Below, piece by piece: positions 46,407 through 56,484 of a stretch of 64,000 nt of DNA. The notes below the pieces were generated by a model that saw only the letters and a program-made list of their open reading frames with translations, was not told the DNA's origin and did not search any database. Each line of letters opens with the position of its first letter. Positions within the stretch are counted from its first letter, which is position 1. Source of the stretch: Darksidea phi (taxonomy: Eukaryota > Ascomycota > Dothideomycetes > Pleosporales > Lentitheciaceae); assembly GCA_030770425.1 (NCBI GenBank), contig JASJFT010000129.1, positions 62,001 to 126,000 of the forward strand, given 5' to 3'. The translations under genes were made by a program, and so were the position numbers.

Positions 46407-49098
46407 CTACCTAACATCACCCCTCCCCCTGTCCTCCAACTCCACCTCCCCATCTTCGTCCCCAACAACAAACCGCTCCCTCTCCCCTCTAGACAACACC
46501 GGACTCTCCAACATAACCCCTTGCCCACCCCCTCCCATCCGAAGCCTCCTCTTCAAATTCCCCAATCCACCATCCACCCACCCAGCCGCCGTCCGAATAG
46601 CCCCCCAAAGCTTCTCTTGCCTCTCATCCAAGCTCCTCGTACTCTGTGGATGCTCCTGCGCTTCAACCTTGAACTGATACTTTAAACAGTCCTTCACCGT
46701 TACGAGACCGGTGAGACGGCCGCGGTATTCGATGAGGATAACGCGGGGACCCATCTTTTTGAAAAGCTCCATTACCGTTTCGAGAGGGAGGCGGGGATGC
46801 ACTGTTAGTGGTGTGGGGTCGGTAAATTTGGAGAGGTCTATCGTGAGAGAGGTAGAGGTTGTAGGCATTGTGTCGAAGGTTGTTGAGGGCGTGGTGGCGG
46901 AGGGTGTGCGTAAGGGGTCTGTATTGGTGAGGGAGGCGAAGTAGCACTTTGCGTGGCCGGGAGCCATTTGGTCTCGTTTTGCGCGGTCGATCGCGTACCG
47001 GAGCTCTGTGCGGCCGATGTAGCCTACTAGGATCTTTGAGCGCGTGTCTTCCACGATTGGGTAGCCTTGGTACTGGTTCTCGTTCATGATGCGCTCCACC
47101 TGGCGGAGTTCAAGGCCTGTGGCTGGGAGCGAAACAACGTGCGAGGCCATGACTTGCGATACAGGTACACCGAAGGTGTGTTCTTCTTTGTTCTCGAGGA
47201 AGGGGTATCCGTTTAGGTAGATCATGCGATCCGCAATGCCGCCGTGACCGAAGCGTTCGCTGACTGCTTTTGTTACGCCGACAACGATCTAGGCTCGCGT
47301 TAGCAACGTCAACAACATCGGGTCGTGTCAACATACCATAGTCGGCAAAATATACGTCAAAGCGCCTGTGATCTCAAACATAATGACCACAACCGACACA
47401 GTGATATGCATGATCCCACTAAGCGCAGCTCCAGCGCCCAAGAATGCGTAAGTACCAGGCGTGATACACGGCACATCTGGCTCGCAAGCAGCGAAGAATG
47501 CAGATTCCGGAAAGGACTCATGAAGATGCTGAACAAAGATGCCGACCATCCGGCCAAATGACGCCCCAATGGCCATAGAGGGTACGAAGATACCGGCCGG
47601 CACCTTGCATCCGAAGGAGACAATAACAAGCAGTGTGCGTAGGATAGTAGCAATGGCGAGCGAAAAAATCATGTGCCAGCGGTTGTCGCGACTATATACA
47701 TCAGCATTATGTTGCGGCGAGAGCAATGGTGACTTACTCGCAAAGCGCATCATAGTCATGACCCTCTTTGCACTCCAAGAAGAGAATCTCCATGCTCTCC
47801 GTCATGTCGATCCGTAAAAACATGTTCGGATAGCAGATGATAGCGGTAAGCACAGCCAACGTAACCGCCTCAGTTATTGGATACTCCGATAGGTACTTCT
47901 TGCGAAAAACCTGCATCCGCAGGTTCCACTTGATAACAAACGCACCGTAGAGTCCACCGAAAGCGCCAATAATGAGGTAGAACAGTATCTCGAAGAAGTG
48001 CCATGACCGGTCGTATTTGACTTCGAACATGACCAGCTGTCCGGTTCGGAAGGGATTCATGGCGGCGAGGACAGCTGTGGCAACCAGTGCACAGAAGTAA
48101 CTCCTCCATAACGTCTTCAGCGGGAAGTAATTCGACATCTCCTCCAACGAAAACAACACCCCTCCAATCGGACTTCCAAAGGCGACACCCACGCCTGCCG
48201 CTGCACTCGCGCTCAGAATCTCCCTCGTCTTCGCCGCATTCCGTCGGTACTTGTCGAAGAATCGCGATATAACATTGCCTGTGCAAACCGCATAATGCAC
48301 ACTCGGCCCTTCTTTCCCAACTGACAACCCGGACGCAATAGCCAGCGGCAGTCCGATCGACTTGATGATCAACGTCCAAGCGCCCAGAAATCCTTTCATA
48401 ACGAAGCCTGCAATGATACATTTCATCTCCGAAATGCCCGACCCCGCCGCATACGGCGCAAAGCTCTTGACCAGCGTCGCTGCCGTCAGCGAGAAGAGGG
48501 CCGCGAAGAGAATGTAAAAGAGGTGGTTTACGGGCCAAAAGCCGCTCCAGCGTTTCCACTCCGGGCATCCGTTCTCCGCTCCCCAACAGCAGAAGCTTTC
48601 GTTCAGGTAGAATGCCGTCTTGCAGTGGCCCAACTTGATGTCACTCAACCACTCCGTCACAATATTGAGCACCGCAGCATTCATTCCAATCGCCGCGCCC
48701 ACAAGGGTGACTACTATCCAGGCTTGTCCCGCATCGTACGCTTCCACCGCTTTCCTCTTCCATCCGACTCTTCCTGTGCCCCAAGAATTTGCCCGCGCTT
48801 TCCGCCTCGCTTTCCTCCGCAATTGTTCCCTTGCAGCATCTTGCACCCAGTCTATTGTTGTGAAGTCTTCATAGCGTTTTATCTCTGCAATTTCCTCGAC
48901 GAGAGCATGCTCCGTATGTGCAGCCTGGACATCTTCGGCGTCATTGATTTCGAGGTCTTGCGAAACGAAGCTGACGGAGGTGTTGCGGCGCCGGAGCGAG
49001 GGCGCAAATGAGGAGGACCGCGATGGTTGACGGCGCGGACGGGAATGGGAAGAAGAGGTTCGGTTCATCGCATGGTCGGACCAGGTCGTGTATGGCAC
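46407..49098 (-). CDS. CLC family chloride/proton exchanger with CBS pair
   Basis: Three exons, 49098-47738, 47691-47337 and 47288-46407, with 46- and 48-nt introns; phases close to 865 residues (an ATG ten codons later is also possible). The cytosolic N-terminus is basic and Ser-rich. The membrane domain carries the three CLC anion-path signatures: GSGISE (219-224), GKEGP (261-265, gating Glu263) and GSPIGG (308-313). FSLEE follows, whose last Glu (320) matches the proton glutamate of exchangers, so this is predicted to be a Cl-/H+ antiporter rather than a channel. After the last membrane helices come two CBS domains ([14 protein letters not shown]..., and [16 protein letters not shown]...). 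It resembles yeast Gef1 and Aspergillus ClcA, which act in Golgi/endosome/vacuole ion and copper homeostasis. The C-terminal tail is Gly/Arg/Glu-rich. Confidence 0.95.
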
Positions 49099-49586
49099 GA
49101 AAGCGTGGTGTTAGAAGTATCTTGCTTGCGCCTGGGATTGCTTGCGCCTGGGAAAGCTTACAGCTCGATGCTCAGGACGGAGGTCCGAGATGCACGAGTT
49201 ACAGCCTGCAGCCACATGTGGCTGCGCCACAAATAGCAGGACCATCGCAACCGGTCCACAACACTTGATGATCTCGATCATGATATTTGTATCCCTTTGG
49301 TCCAGATTGGTCATTCTGTGAGGCTTCTGATGTGGCATCTTGGTTTTTCTATTCTTGACATGGACGTGCTGAAAAAACATGAGCGTTAGTCAGTTTCCAG
49401 ATTCTACTACAGCAATTAAAAACTTCCAAAAAATCATAACAATGCCCACTCAAAACGATATTGTTCGAACGTCAGTTTGGTATGTACTTAAAGACCTCTA
49501 GATTACATTAAGCCCAGTACATCACTAAATTGCTAACCTTGATATTCGTTTCCGACATCTTGTCCCCGCTACATGTTGGGATGGAT
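49099..49586. other. Intergenic, CLC promoter and carboxypeptidase 3' end
   Basis: About 490 bases between two minus-strand genes. A short duplicated phrase (CTTGCGCCTGGGA at about 49127 and 49141) is visible. No gene is supported. Confidence 0.45.
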
Positions 49587-51050
49587 CTAAGCAAAGCTCC
49601 TATCATTCAACCATCTCCCAACCAACGCTAGCGCTTCTTTCGGCTTGTCGTAAGGAACCATGTGGCCCGCTGCATCCACTGTACTTAAAGCGAACGTAGT
49701 CTGCCTCCCGCTAGCCGTCTCCACCTTAACCTCCTTAAACCAGCCGACTTCCTCGCCCTCATGTTTCCAGCTCCTCTTCGGCTGCGCAACAAACGCCGGC
49801 TGTCCCTTCCATACCATCGACTCAGCCCACTTGAGGTTCCCTGCCGTATTGCACGCAAGGTCGAAATTTCCCTGGTAAAACAGCACATCAATGCCGGCAT
49901 CGAGCAGGTATAAGACTTGTGGCTGCATGCTAATGGCGATGTCGTTTGTGAGTGCAAAGGCGTAGGCGATTTCTTCACTAATGACTGAATAGTTCTTAAT
50001 CGCTTTGGGGATATTGAGAGACTCCCAAACCCAGGGGAGGTTTAGGTAATCTTGGATGCGTGAAATCTCGGGGTAGCAGAGGTCGTCGTGGGTCTCGCAA
50101 GGTGTCGTGATGTCGAAGCGATTACGCCCGCCCGCCCCAGACTCGCCGTCGTAATGCTTGATTACACCCTCCCAGCATACTTCTTCACCGACAGCGCAGA
50201 TAGCAGGATCGGGGTGTTCATAGCATACGCGGGCGAGGTCTAGGCAGCGGGGGAGGTTTGCGGCCATGATGTCGCAACGTGTTTGGTTGAAGATGGGTTC
50301 TTTGACGCCAGGGTTCGTGGTGCAGAGGGTTTCCCAGTAGCCAAAGGCAATGTCTAGTGGCGATACGTAGCCGTTGCCAGTGAAAATCGACTTCAAGTTG
50401 ATCTGTGGTCTCTTCGGGTACATGAAGTTCTGGGAAACGATCTGGGCGCCTAGAGCTGGGACGTAGTGTCCGCCGTAGCTCTCCCCAGTAATGTGGAACT
50501 CGTTGTCGGCGATATCTGGAAACACGTCGGTGACGAAGAGCTGCAGAAAGTGATGAAGATCCTCTGCGGTGGTGAAGCTGTTTGATGGCAGTGGTGTTCC
50601 TTCATCCACATAGCTGAAGCCCACACCGGCCGGCGAATCGATGAATATCAGGTTCGCATTCTTACTCCATCCATACTCGTTATAGACTGTCCCATTGCCA
50701 TGCTCATTGATCAAACAGGGACCTAATTCTTGTAGCAAGCCAATCATCGATGAGCCTCCGGGCCCGCCGGTAAGCCATAGGACTAGAGGATCGTCAGCCG
50801 GCGAGTCCTGAGATTCGAAGTACCAGAAGAAGAGATGTTTGTTCCCGACGTCAAGCCAGCCCGTGTGTTGTTTGGAATGTGCATTGCAGAGCCTATCATC
50901 TTGTTGCTCTTTTATGCGGATGGAATGGTGCTCGGAGAATTGACTCTGATAAATTCGGTAGCCTTCGACTTCTGGTGTTTCCTGAAAGGGAACTTGGGAG
51001 AGCGTTGCACTAGCGACGACGGGAAGGAACAATGCGAGGGCGAGCTTCAT
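49587..51050 (-). CDS. Serine carboxypeptidase (peptidase family S10)
   Basis: Intronless, 487 residues. The N-terminus MKLALALFLPVVASATLSQ is a signal peptide. The S10 fold is shown by WLTGGPGGSSMIGLLQELGP (oxyanion region), GESYGG (catalytic Ser191), FYQGNFDLACN (catalytic Asp about 397) and DAAGHMVPYDKP (catalytic His about 463). Several cysteines fit the disulfides of the family. It releases C-terminal amino acids from peptides, in the vacuole or outside the cell. Carboxypeptidase Y-like and secreted members share these motifs. The N-terminal stretch is too short for a typical long vacuolar propeptide, so a secreted or short-propeptide form is more likely (inference). It is divergent from the DPB3-like gene. 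Confidence 0.94.
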   Translation of the reverse strand: MKLALALFLPVVASATLSQVPFQETPEVEGYRIYQSQFSEHHSIRIKEQQDDRLCNAHSKQHTGWLDVGNKHLFFWYFESQDSPADDPLVLWLTGGPGGSSMIGLLQELGPCLINEHGNGTVYNEYGWSKNANLIFIDSPAGVGFSYVDEGTPLPSNSFTTAEDLHHFLQLFVTDVFPDIADNEFHITGESYGGHYVPALGAQIVSQNFMYPKRPQINLKSIFTGNGYVSPLDIAFGYWETLCTTNPGVKEPIFNQTRCDIMAANLPRCLDLARVCYEHPDPAICAVGEEVCWEGVIKHYDGESGAGGRNRFDITTPCETHDDLCYPEISRIQDYLNLPWVWESLNIPKAIKNYSVISEEIAYAFALTNDIAISMQPQVLYLLDAGIDVLFYQGNFDLACNTAGNLKWAESMVWKGQPAFVAQPKRSWKHEGEEVGWFKEVKVETASGRQTTFALSTVDAAGHMVPYDKPKEALALVGRWLNDRSFA

Positions 51051-51513
51051 GTTTGCCGAGATGTGGGGACTGTGGGACAGAACCTGCAGATGGGCCTGAT
51101 TCGATTCAACGGCTCTTTACAGGCTTTAAACAACCGTCGGAATAACAAAGTACTTTTACTCCGACCAGGCAGACGGCATTGCTCCATCCGAAAGACGTCA
51201 AGATGCTGACGAAATCCGCAGCATCCTTCCTGTTTCAACTAGCCTGCGTCTCAACTGCAGCTTGAGCACGGGCCAACCAGTGTTTGGCGGAACTGCAAAC
51301 TGTCGCGACACTTCTACGCGCAAGTCCACCTTTACCACCCCCCACGCGTCTCGGCACCAATAAACGGTTTTTCTACCCACAAACCCCGTAGATATTACAG
51401 AGTGTCTTTCTCGCATTGGCAAATTACCTTCTTGCCTACGAAAAATCGTACCTACTCAATATATCCAACACCTCTTGCTTGCGCGCGACATTCCTCGATT
51501 GCGCCTTCACACA
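51051..51513. promoter_or_regulatory. Divergent promoter, carboxypeptidase / DPB3-like
   Basis: A 463-base gap between the starts of two divergent genes. Short open frames here (51198-51422) have no recognisable product. It should carry both promoters; I see no distinctive motif. Confidence 0.45.
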
Positions 51514-52482
51514 AGATGCCGTATAACAACACACCAATCGCTCCTCCCAAGGATATAAGCGGGCAGGTCTCTCTACCACGTAAGTCTAACCCTCCCAAGC
51601 TTTCAGATTCATACCATATCAATATCACCACGACATCTCGATCAACCCAACGGGAGCATGTGTGCATCTGCAAATCCACCTCCGGGAGGGGCAGGCCGTC
51701 GCATTCGCCATGACTACAGTTGCATCATCTGCTTTTCTCTCTATTAAGCCCCGCTAAAACCCATCCTAGTCGCCCGTGTCCAAAAAATCATAAACGCCGA
51801 CCCGGACCGCCTCCACACCTCCAAAAACGCCGCCTTCGCCATAGCCATGGCTACGGAAATGTTCATCCAACACCTCGCCACTACAACTCACAACGTCGTC
51901 AAAACAGAGCGCAAACCCCGCCGCAATATCCAATACCGCGATGCCGCGTCCGCAGTCGCAAAGACAGATAACCTGGAGTTCCTGGTAGATGTGGTACCGA
52001 AGACTATGACATATAAGGAGTTCAAGAAGAGGAAGGAGGAGAGCGACAAAGTCAAGGCTAGTCTGGCGGCGAAGAATGGTACGGCGGTGGGGGCGGAGGG
52101 TGAGGCAGAGGCAGAGGGGGAGGCGGAGAAGAGCGGGGATGTGGAGGTTGTTGCGAGTTCGAGTAACTTGCCTCTTAATCCTTTCGCTGCAGCTGCAGCA
52201 GTTTCTAAACCGCAAACAAATGGGCATGTCAAGAGTGAAAAGGCAAATCTTTCTGTCTCACCTCGCGAACCTCCATCTGCTGGTGCGACGACGGTAAATA
52301 CAGCGGGCGATGCAGAGGCAATGGACGTCGATGAGGCGAGGGTGGAGCGGGTGGAGGATAGCGAGCCGGAGGAGGATGGCGCCGCGATGCAGATTGAGAT
52401 GGAGATGCGGGGGCCGAGGACTAATGGAAGCCCCGAGGTACCTAGAAGATCAGGTGGATTTACGGCGATTAACGGGAAGTAG
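51514..52482 (+). CDS. DPB3: Histone-fold subunit, Dpb3/CHRAC-15 type
   Basis: Two exons, 51514-51577 and 51749-52482, joined by a 171-nt GT-AG intron (phase consistent), 265 residues. Exon 1 gives MPYNNTPIAPPKDISGQVSL. The histone fold follows at about residues 20-105: KPILVARVQKIINADPDRL, FAIAMATEMFIQHLATTTHN, NIQYRDAASAVAKTDNLEFL, then VPKTMTYKEFKKRK. This is the NF-YC-like half of the histone-fold pair that works with Dpb4 in DNA polymerase epsilon and in ISW2/CHRAC chromatin remodelling (family knowledge). The tail is low-complexity Glu/Ala and acidic. The long intron could conceal a small extra exon. It is convergent with the macrodomain gene, whose product also appears PCNA-linked. Confidence 0.78.
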
Positions 52483-52663
52483 CGCTATGGATGGGATGGT
52501 GTCTGCTTGTTTATGGGTCACGCATGGCAGTGGCGTTTGGCAATATCGTTGGCTTAGGATAGTCTCATTGATTCGAGACTGCGCTGGGTATCAGGCAGTA
52601 TCTTGGGCAGATCTACATGCATTCAACCAAGTTCTTCTTGTAGTAGCTCCATTTGAGCTTCCA

Positions 52664-53428
52664 TCACTCAATGCTCCAAACTTCAATATCTCCCGCCCAC
52701 CCTTCCTCCACTTCAATCCCTTCAAGTACAGCGACCGTTCTCTCCCACGGCACGCCGAACCTCGCCGAGTTGATCTTGCACATCCTCACACCAGCCGCTC
52801 CACCATCCTCAACATTAGCCTCCTTGAACTGCTGTAGTAGTTCTTTTATCGCCGGTCCCGTATTCCCCAAAATGACGACCGGATTGTCCTTTGATTTGCC
52901 GTACTTTGCGCTCGTAAACAGACATCCGATCCAGTGCTTCCTCTTCTTTGGATCCGTCTCACACGGCGGGATGAGCAGACAGCTGCCGGTTGGTACAGCG
53001 TTAGTGGAAGGGTTGTGGGAGCTGAGGCAGTGATCGCGGTAGCGCTTGTAGGCCCGAGGGTAGCGCTGACGGAAGGCAGCTGCTATACCGGCGCCCCAGC
53101 TTCCTTGGGTATTGCAAGCGTGGATTAGCAGGGAGTGAGATGGGGCGGCAAAGATGTCGCCTATGTGGTATGTCAGACTGAGCGTACTCAGCGTGGATGA
53201 CACTTTTGATGTAGAAACGGCTGGCGTTGATGCTGTTGCATCATTTGGAGTAATGTCCTGTGATTCTGTGCTCTCTCTAGTCGTGTCGTCCTGCGGCTTC
53301 CTGCTAACTGGTGGGCCGTCTTTCTGCGCTTTCTTCTCAAAGAACTTGGAGATTTTGGTTTGAGATGCGTTAGAGGCGGCTGGCGGAGAGCTCGCCGTCC
53401 TTTTACGTGAGGTGGTGGTTGATGCCAT
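52664..53428 (-). CDS. POA1: Macrodomain protein, ADP-ribose 1''-phosphate phosphatase-like
   Basis: Single exon, 254 residues from the ATG at 53428 (MASTTTSRKRTASSPPAA); the frame is open 45 codons further up but that part is not protein-like. The N-terminal 100 residues are polar and contain SQTKISKFFEKK, a canonical PCNA-interacting (PIP) box QxxIxxFF at about residues 24-31. The macrodomain follows: LTYHIGDIFAAPSHSLLIHA, CNTQGSWGAGIAAAFRQRYP, GNTGPAIKELLQQFKEA and a C-terminal FGVPWERTVAVLEG. Yeast Poa1 removes the phosphate from ADP-ribose 1''-phosphate, a tRNA-splicing by-product, and related macrodomains reverse ADP-ribosylation. The PIP-box suggests recruitment to replication or repair sites (inference). 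Confidence 0.88.
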   Translation of the reverse strand: MASTTTSRKRTASSPPAASNASQTKISKFFEKKAQKDGPPVSRKPQDDTTRESTESQDITPNDATASTPAVSTSKVSSTLSTLSLTYHIGDIFAAPSHSLLIHACNTQGSWGAGIAAAFRQRYPRAYKRYRDHCLSSHNPSTNAVPTGSCLLIPPCETDPKKRKHWIGCLFTSAKYGKSKDNPVVILGNTGPAIKELLQQFKEANVEDGGAAGVRMCKINSARFGVPWERTVAVLEGIEVEEGWAGDIEVWSIE

Positions 53429-53928
53429 GATGTACGGTTGCTTCGAGGTATGCGGGTCCTTGTAATTGTTAATGGTGTCTGTGATTGAGCTACCCCGTAA
53501 AAAGTGCTTCCCTTGGTGTAAGAGTTTGATGTTTGCAAAGGGAAAAAGCAATCTTTGCTTCATCTGAGATGCATTCGAACGGTATGTAGGTTAGTTAACT
53601 GTACATGTGGTCAGTGAGTCAAGTGTTCAGCCGCGTGCAGGCAGAAGCCAAGAAGGGCGCAAGAAGCCACCGAAGACGATCAAGCATACTTTGCTGGAAA
53701 TTCTAGCAACTATCCTTTTTGGCGCTCAGAAGTGTGAGGTGGATGAGCTGAATGGCGATGGAAGTCCAAGTTGATGTTCCTCGATGACGCTACGCAGAGG
53801 CCGCCCTCGCCGACCAATCAGCATCCTCCCGAAAACACCTCGTCCTCCTTCCCAAACTTCACCTCAGACCGATATCACATCACAGCTCATCTGCACCACC
53901 CACACCACCACTCCCCTCCGCCTCCACG
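53429..53928. other. Divergent promoter, POA1-like / Rieske
   Basis: About 500 bases between divergent starts. It includes a region open upstream of the POA1-like start and a CT/CCA-rich leader before the Rieske start. No further gene is seen. Confidence 0.4.
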
Positions 53929-54905
53929 ATGCCCGCGCTCGCCTCCACTACGCGTGCGATAGCCCGCACATGGACCCAGCACTCGTTGCCCGTGGCGCGG
54001 GCCGGCTGCACCGCTGTGCAGACCCGCAACGTCTCCGACGCCACGTCCTCGTTCAACAGCCCCTTCAAGGGTACCAGCAGCTCGACCAAGATCCCCTCAT
54101 TTGCCGCCTACAGGTCTAAGTCAAAGGGCGAGGACGGGCCCAAGATGATGCAGTATTTCATGGTGGGGACCATGGGCGCGTTGGCGAGTTTGGGCGCGAA
54201 GGCTACTGTGCAGGGTACGTCCACAATACCTTGGGGGAGCTCTGGAGGGACATGCAACTACAAGAAGAGGGATAGATGGAGGTGCAGGACAGCAATTGGC
54301 TGTTTTGGGGATGAATTGGGGCTATAAGGCGAACACGGAGACGCATGCTAATGAATTTGCGCTGCAGACTTCCTCGTCAACATGTCCGCCTCCGCTGATG
54401 TCCTGGCCCAGGCCAAGGTTGAAATCGATCTCTCTGCCATTCCCGAGGGCAAGAACGTGCGTTAACACCTCATCGTTATACCTCGGAGCTACGGAGGCTG
54501 ATTGTAGCAGGTCATTATCAAGTGGCGAGGCAAGCCCGTCTTCATCCGACACCGCACCGAGGACGAGATCAAGGAGGCTGAGGATACAAAGTGGGAGGCT
54601 CTCCGTGACCCGCAGCCTGATTCGGACCGTGTGCAGAAGCCAGAGTGGTTGATCATGTTGGGTATGCGCACTACAACTCCTCAATGAACACAACATCGGT
54701 CGGGAAAATGCTAATCATAGCAGGTGTGTGCACCCATCTCGGATGCGTCCCCATTGGCGAAGCCGGCGACTTCGGCGGCTGGTTCTGCCCCTGCCACGGA
54801 TCCCACTACGACATCTCTGGCCGCATAAGAAAGGGACCTGCACCGCTCAACCTCGAGATCCCAACATACGATTTCCCTGAGGATGGCAAGGTCGTCATTG
54901 GTTAA
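53929..54905 (+). CDS. RIP1: Rieske iron-sulfur protein of mitochondrial complex III
   Basis: Four exons, 53929-54214, 54368-54456, 54511-54661 and 54724-54905, introns of 153, 54 and 62 nt; phases close to 235 residues. The basic, Ser/Ala-rich N-terminus ([20 protein letters not shown]) is a mitochondrial targeting sequence. A single membrane helix ([20 protein letters not shown]) is followed by the hinge and soluble domain. The 2Fe-2S cluster boxes are CTHLGC (about 178-183) and CPCHGSHYD (about 197-205), with both Cys/His ligand pairs and the disulfide cysteines intact. The protein is the electron-transferring subunit of ubiquinol-cytochrome c reductase, oxidising ubiquinol and passing the electron to cytochrome c1. 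Length and layout are normal for fungi. Confidence 0.97.
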
Positions 54906-55270
54906 GCGAGTGGACGTGTAAAATAGAGATGGTGGGTTCAGATCGGATGCGAATCTGAGTGGAAAGGTGTGTCAATAGTAGCAAGTAGAACAATTCCTTG
55001 GGTCAAATTTTCTTCTGTTATAGATTCGGCTGGTGTGCAGTAGGAATGTATCACTAAGTTAGAGTCTTCTCAAGCTCAAGACGAGTTGGTGGTTCATCAA
55101 TTATTTGATACCTTGCATAGTGTGCACACTTCTGCATACCAGGTTGACCGTCCCCACAAGTCCTCTATCCACTGGCCCATGCATTCCAAGACCCCTATCT
55201 TCGACCTTCCGAGTAGACGACAAACACTTGCCCAAACCCTACGAAGACAGCCAACAGAACGACGACCGCC
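54906..55270. other. Convergent intergenic, RIP1 and BCP1 3' ends
   Basis: About 365 bases between convergent stops. Open frames on the plus strand (55086-55319) overlap the end of BCP1 in antisense and have no protein-like content. Confidence 0.5.
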
Positions 55271-56262
55271 TCATTGCCCACCACTCAAAAATGTCTTCAC
55301 ACCTTCCACCGCTCCTTGAAACATATCCGCCTCAATTAAAATCAAATGCCCTTTTGGCTTAACTCCAAGCTCCTGAAATGCCCTCTTACTATCACTAGCA
55401 CCCTCATCCACCGGCGTCTCATAGTCAAACGTCCCCCATCCAATCGCATGCTTATGCAATACCTCATCCTCCGGATGGAAATAGAACACCTCCCCTTCCC
55501 CATCCTTTGCGCCACCCTTCTGCTTTTTGCTCGGCGGCTGCTCCGCTTGCGGGATATTCGAGGCAACTTCCACGTAGTTCTTTGACAAAACGAGATAGTG
55601 CGTGAAAGCGTACGGTTCTTTTTCTTCAAGCGCCCATTGGATTTCTTCGAGGAGCATGGTGTACATGGGTGGCACGATCTCGTGGGGCATGTTGACGAAG
55701 CGTTCGGTTAGTATGAGCCCGACTTGGGCGGGGGATGATGAGTCGAGGAGGGGTTTCAGGGCGCTTAGGGAGGGGGTGGTGGAGTGTCGGGTTAAGTAAG
55801 CGGTTAGGTCTTTGATTACTTGCTTGTCCTGATGCTGTTAGCTACGGACAACGGCAAGGGAGAAAATGGAACGTACCTTGTGTGTTGTGAGATTTAACAC
55901 TGTGAGGAAGGCATATGGATCTGTCTCATTCCCATCTACTTTTACTGTGCTTCCTAGCAGTGGTTGTGACAGTATTAAATCCGCGAGCTCGGACAAATTG
56001 AATAGCTGCGCGTCGATGTCGAGTAATTGTCGCAGAAGGGTCTTGATACCATGGAAGTCAACAGCGGGCTGTGGATCGAACCATTCGAACTCCACGTTTA
56101 CCATGTCTATATCCTACTTTTGTGAGCTTCATAGTCGTAAAGGTAGGAGGTGGGGTTCTAATATACCTCATCGCTCTCGGAGTCGTCATTCTTCCTCTTA
56201 TTCTTGCCCTCCGGCACATCGGGCAGCTCCTCCGGGTCTTTTTGCGTCTTCCGTTTGCCCAT
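55271..56262 (-). CDS. BCP1: Bcp1 family protein
   Basis: Three exons, 56262-56167, 56113-55877 and 55828-55271, with 53- and 48-nt introns; phases close to 296 residues. The start is [20 protein letters not shown], an acidic/basic head. The conserved core follows: [39 protein letters not shown], then [20 protein letters not shown] and the YVEVASN segment. The C-terminal half contains a Lys-rich loop ([11 protein letters not shown]) and [16 protein letters not shown]. In yeast Bcp1 is a nuclear protein needed for export of the lipid kinase Mss4 and acts as chaperone of ribosomal protein Rpl23; the human relative is BCCIP. Divergent from GMP synthase with 222 bases between the starts. Confidence 0.93.
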
Positions 56263-56484
56263 TGTGCGAGATGTGTGTAGCTGTAGTAGTCAGGTAGGCC
56301 TAGTTCTAGATATTTTTCGGCGGGAGTGCGCACAGACCCTCCGCGTCCAAGTACCCCACTAAATTTTTTCTAGAGTCACAAATCCCTCGATTCTTTACTC
56401 TCTGCTACCGCCCCGCAAACCTCCTTCTCTCTTCCTACCTTTTTCCAGACGGTCAATTACTCTCCCCGACTACGATCCTTCAAT
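56263..56484. promoter_or_regulatory. Bidirectional promoter BCP1 / GUA1
   Basis: The 222 bases between two divergent start codons must carry both promoters. The GUA1 side has a pyrimidine-rich leader (CTCTCTTCCTACC and similar runs at 56430-56475), common in highly expressed fungal genes. Confidence 0.55.

Noticed and set aside
47870..48586. 238-codon minus-strand open frame in another phase of the CLC gene
   Set aside because: The overlapping frame carries all CLC signatures; this one carries none.
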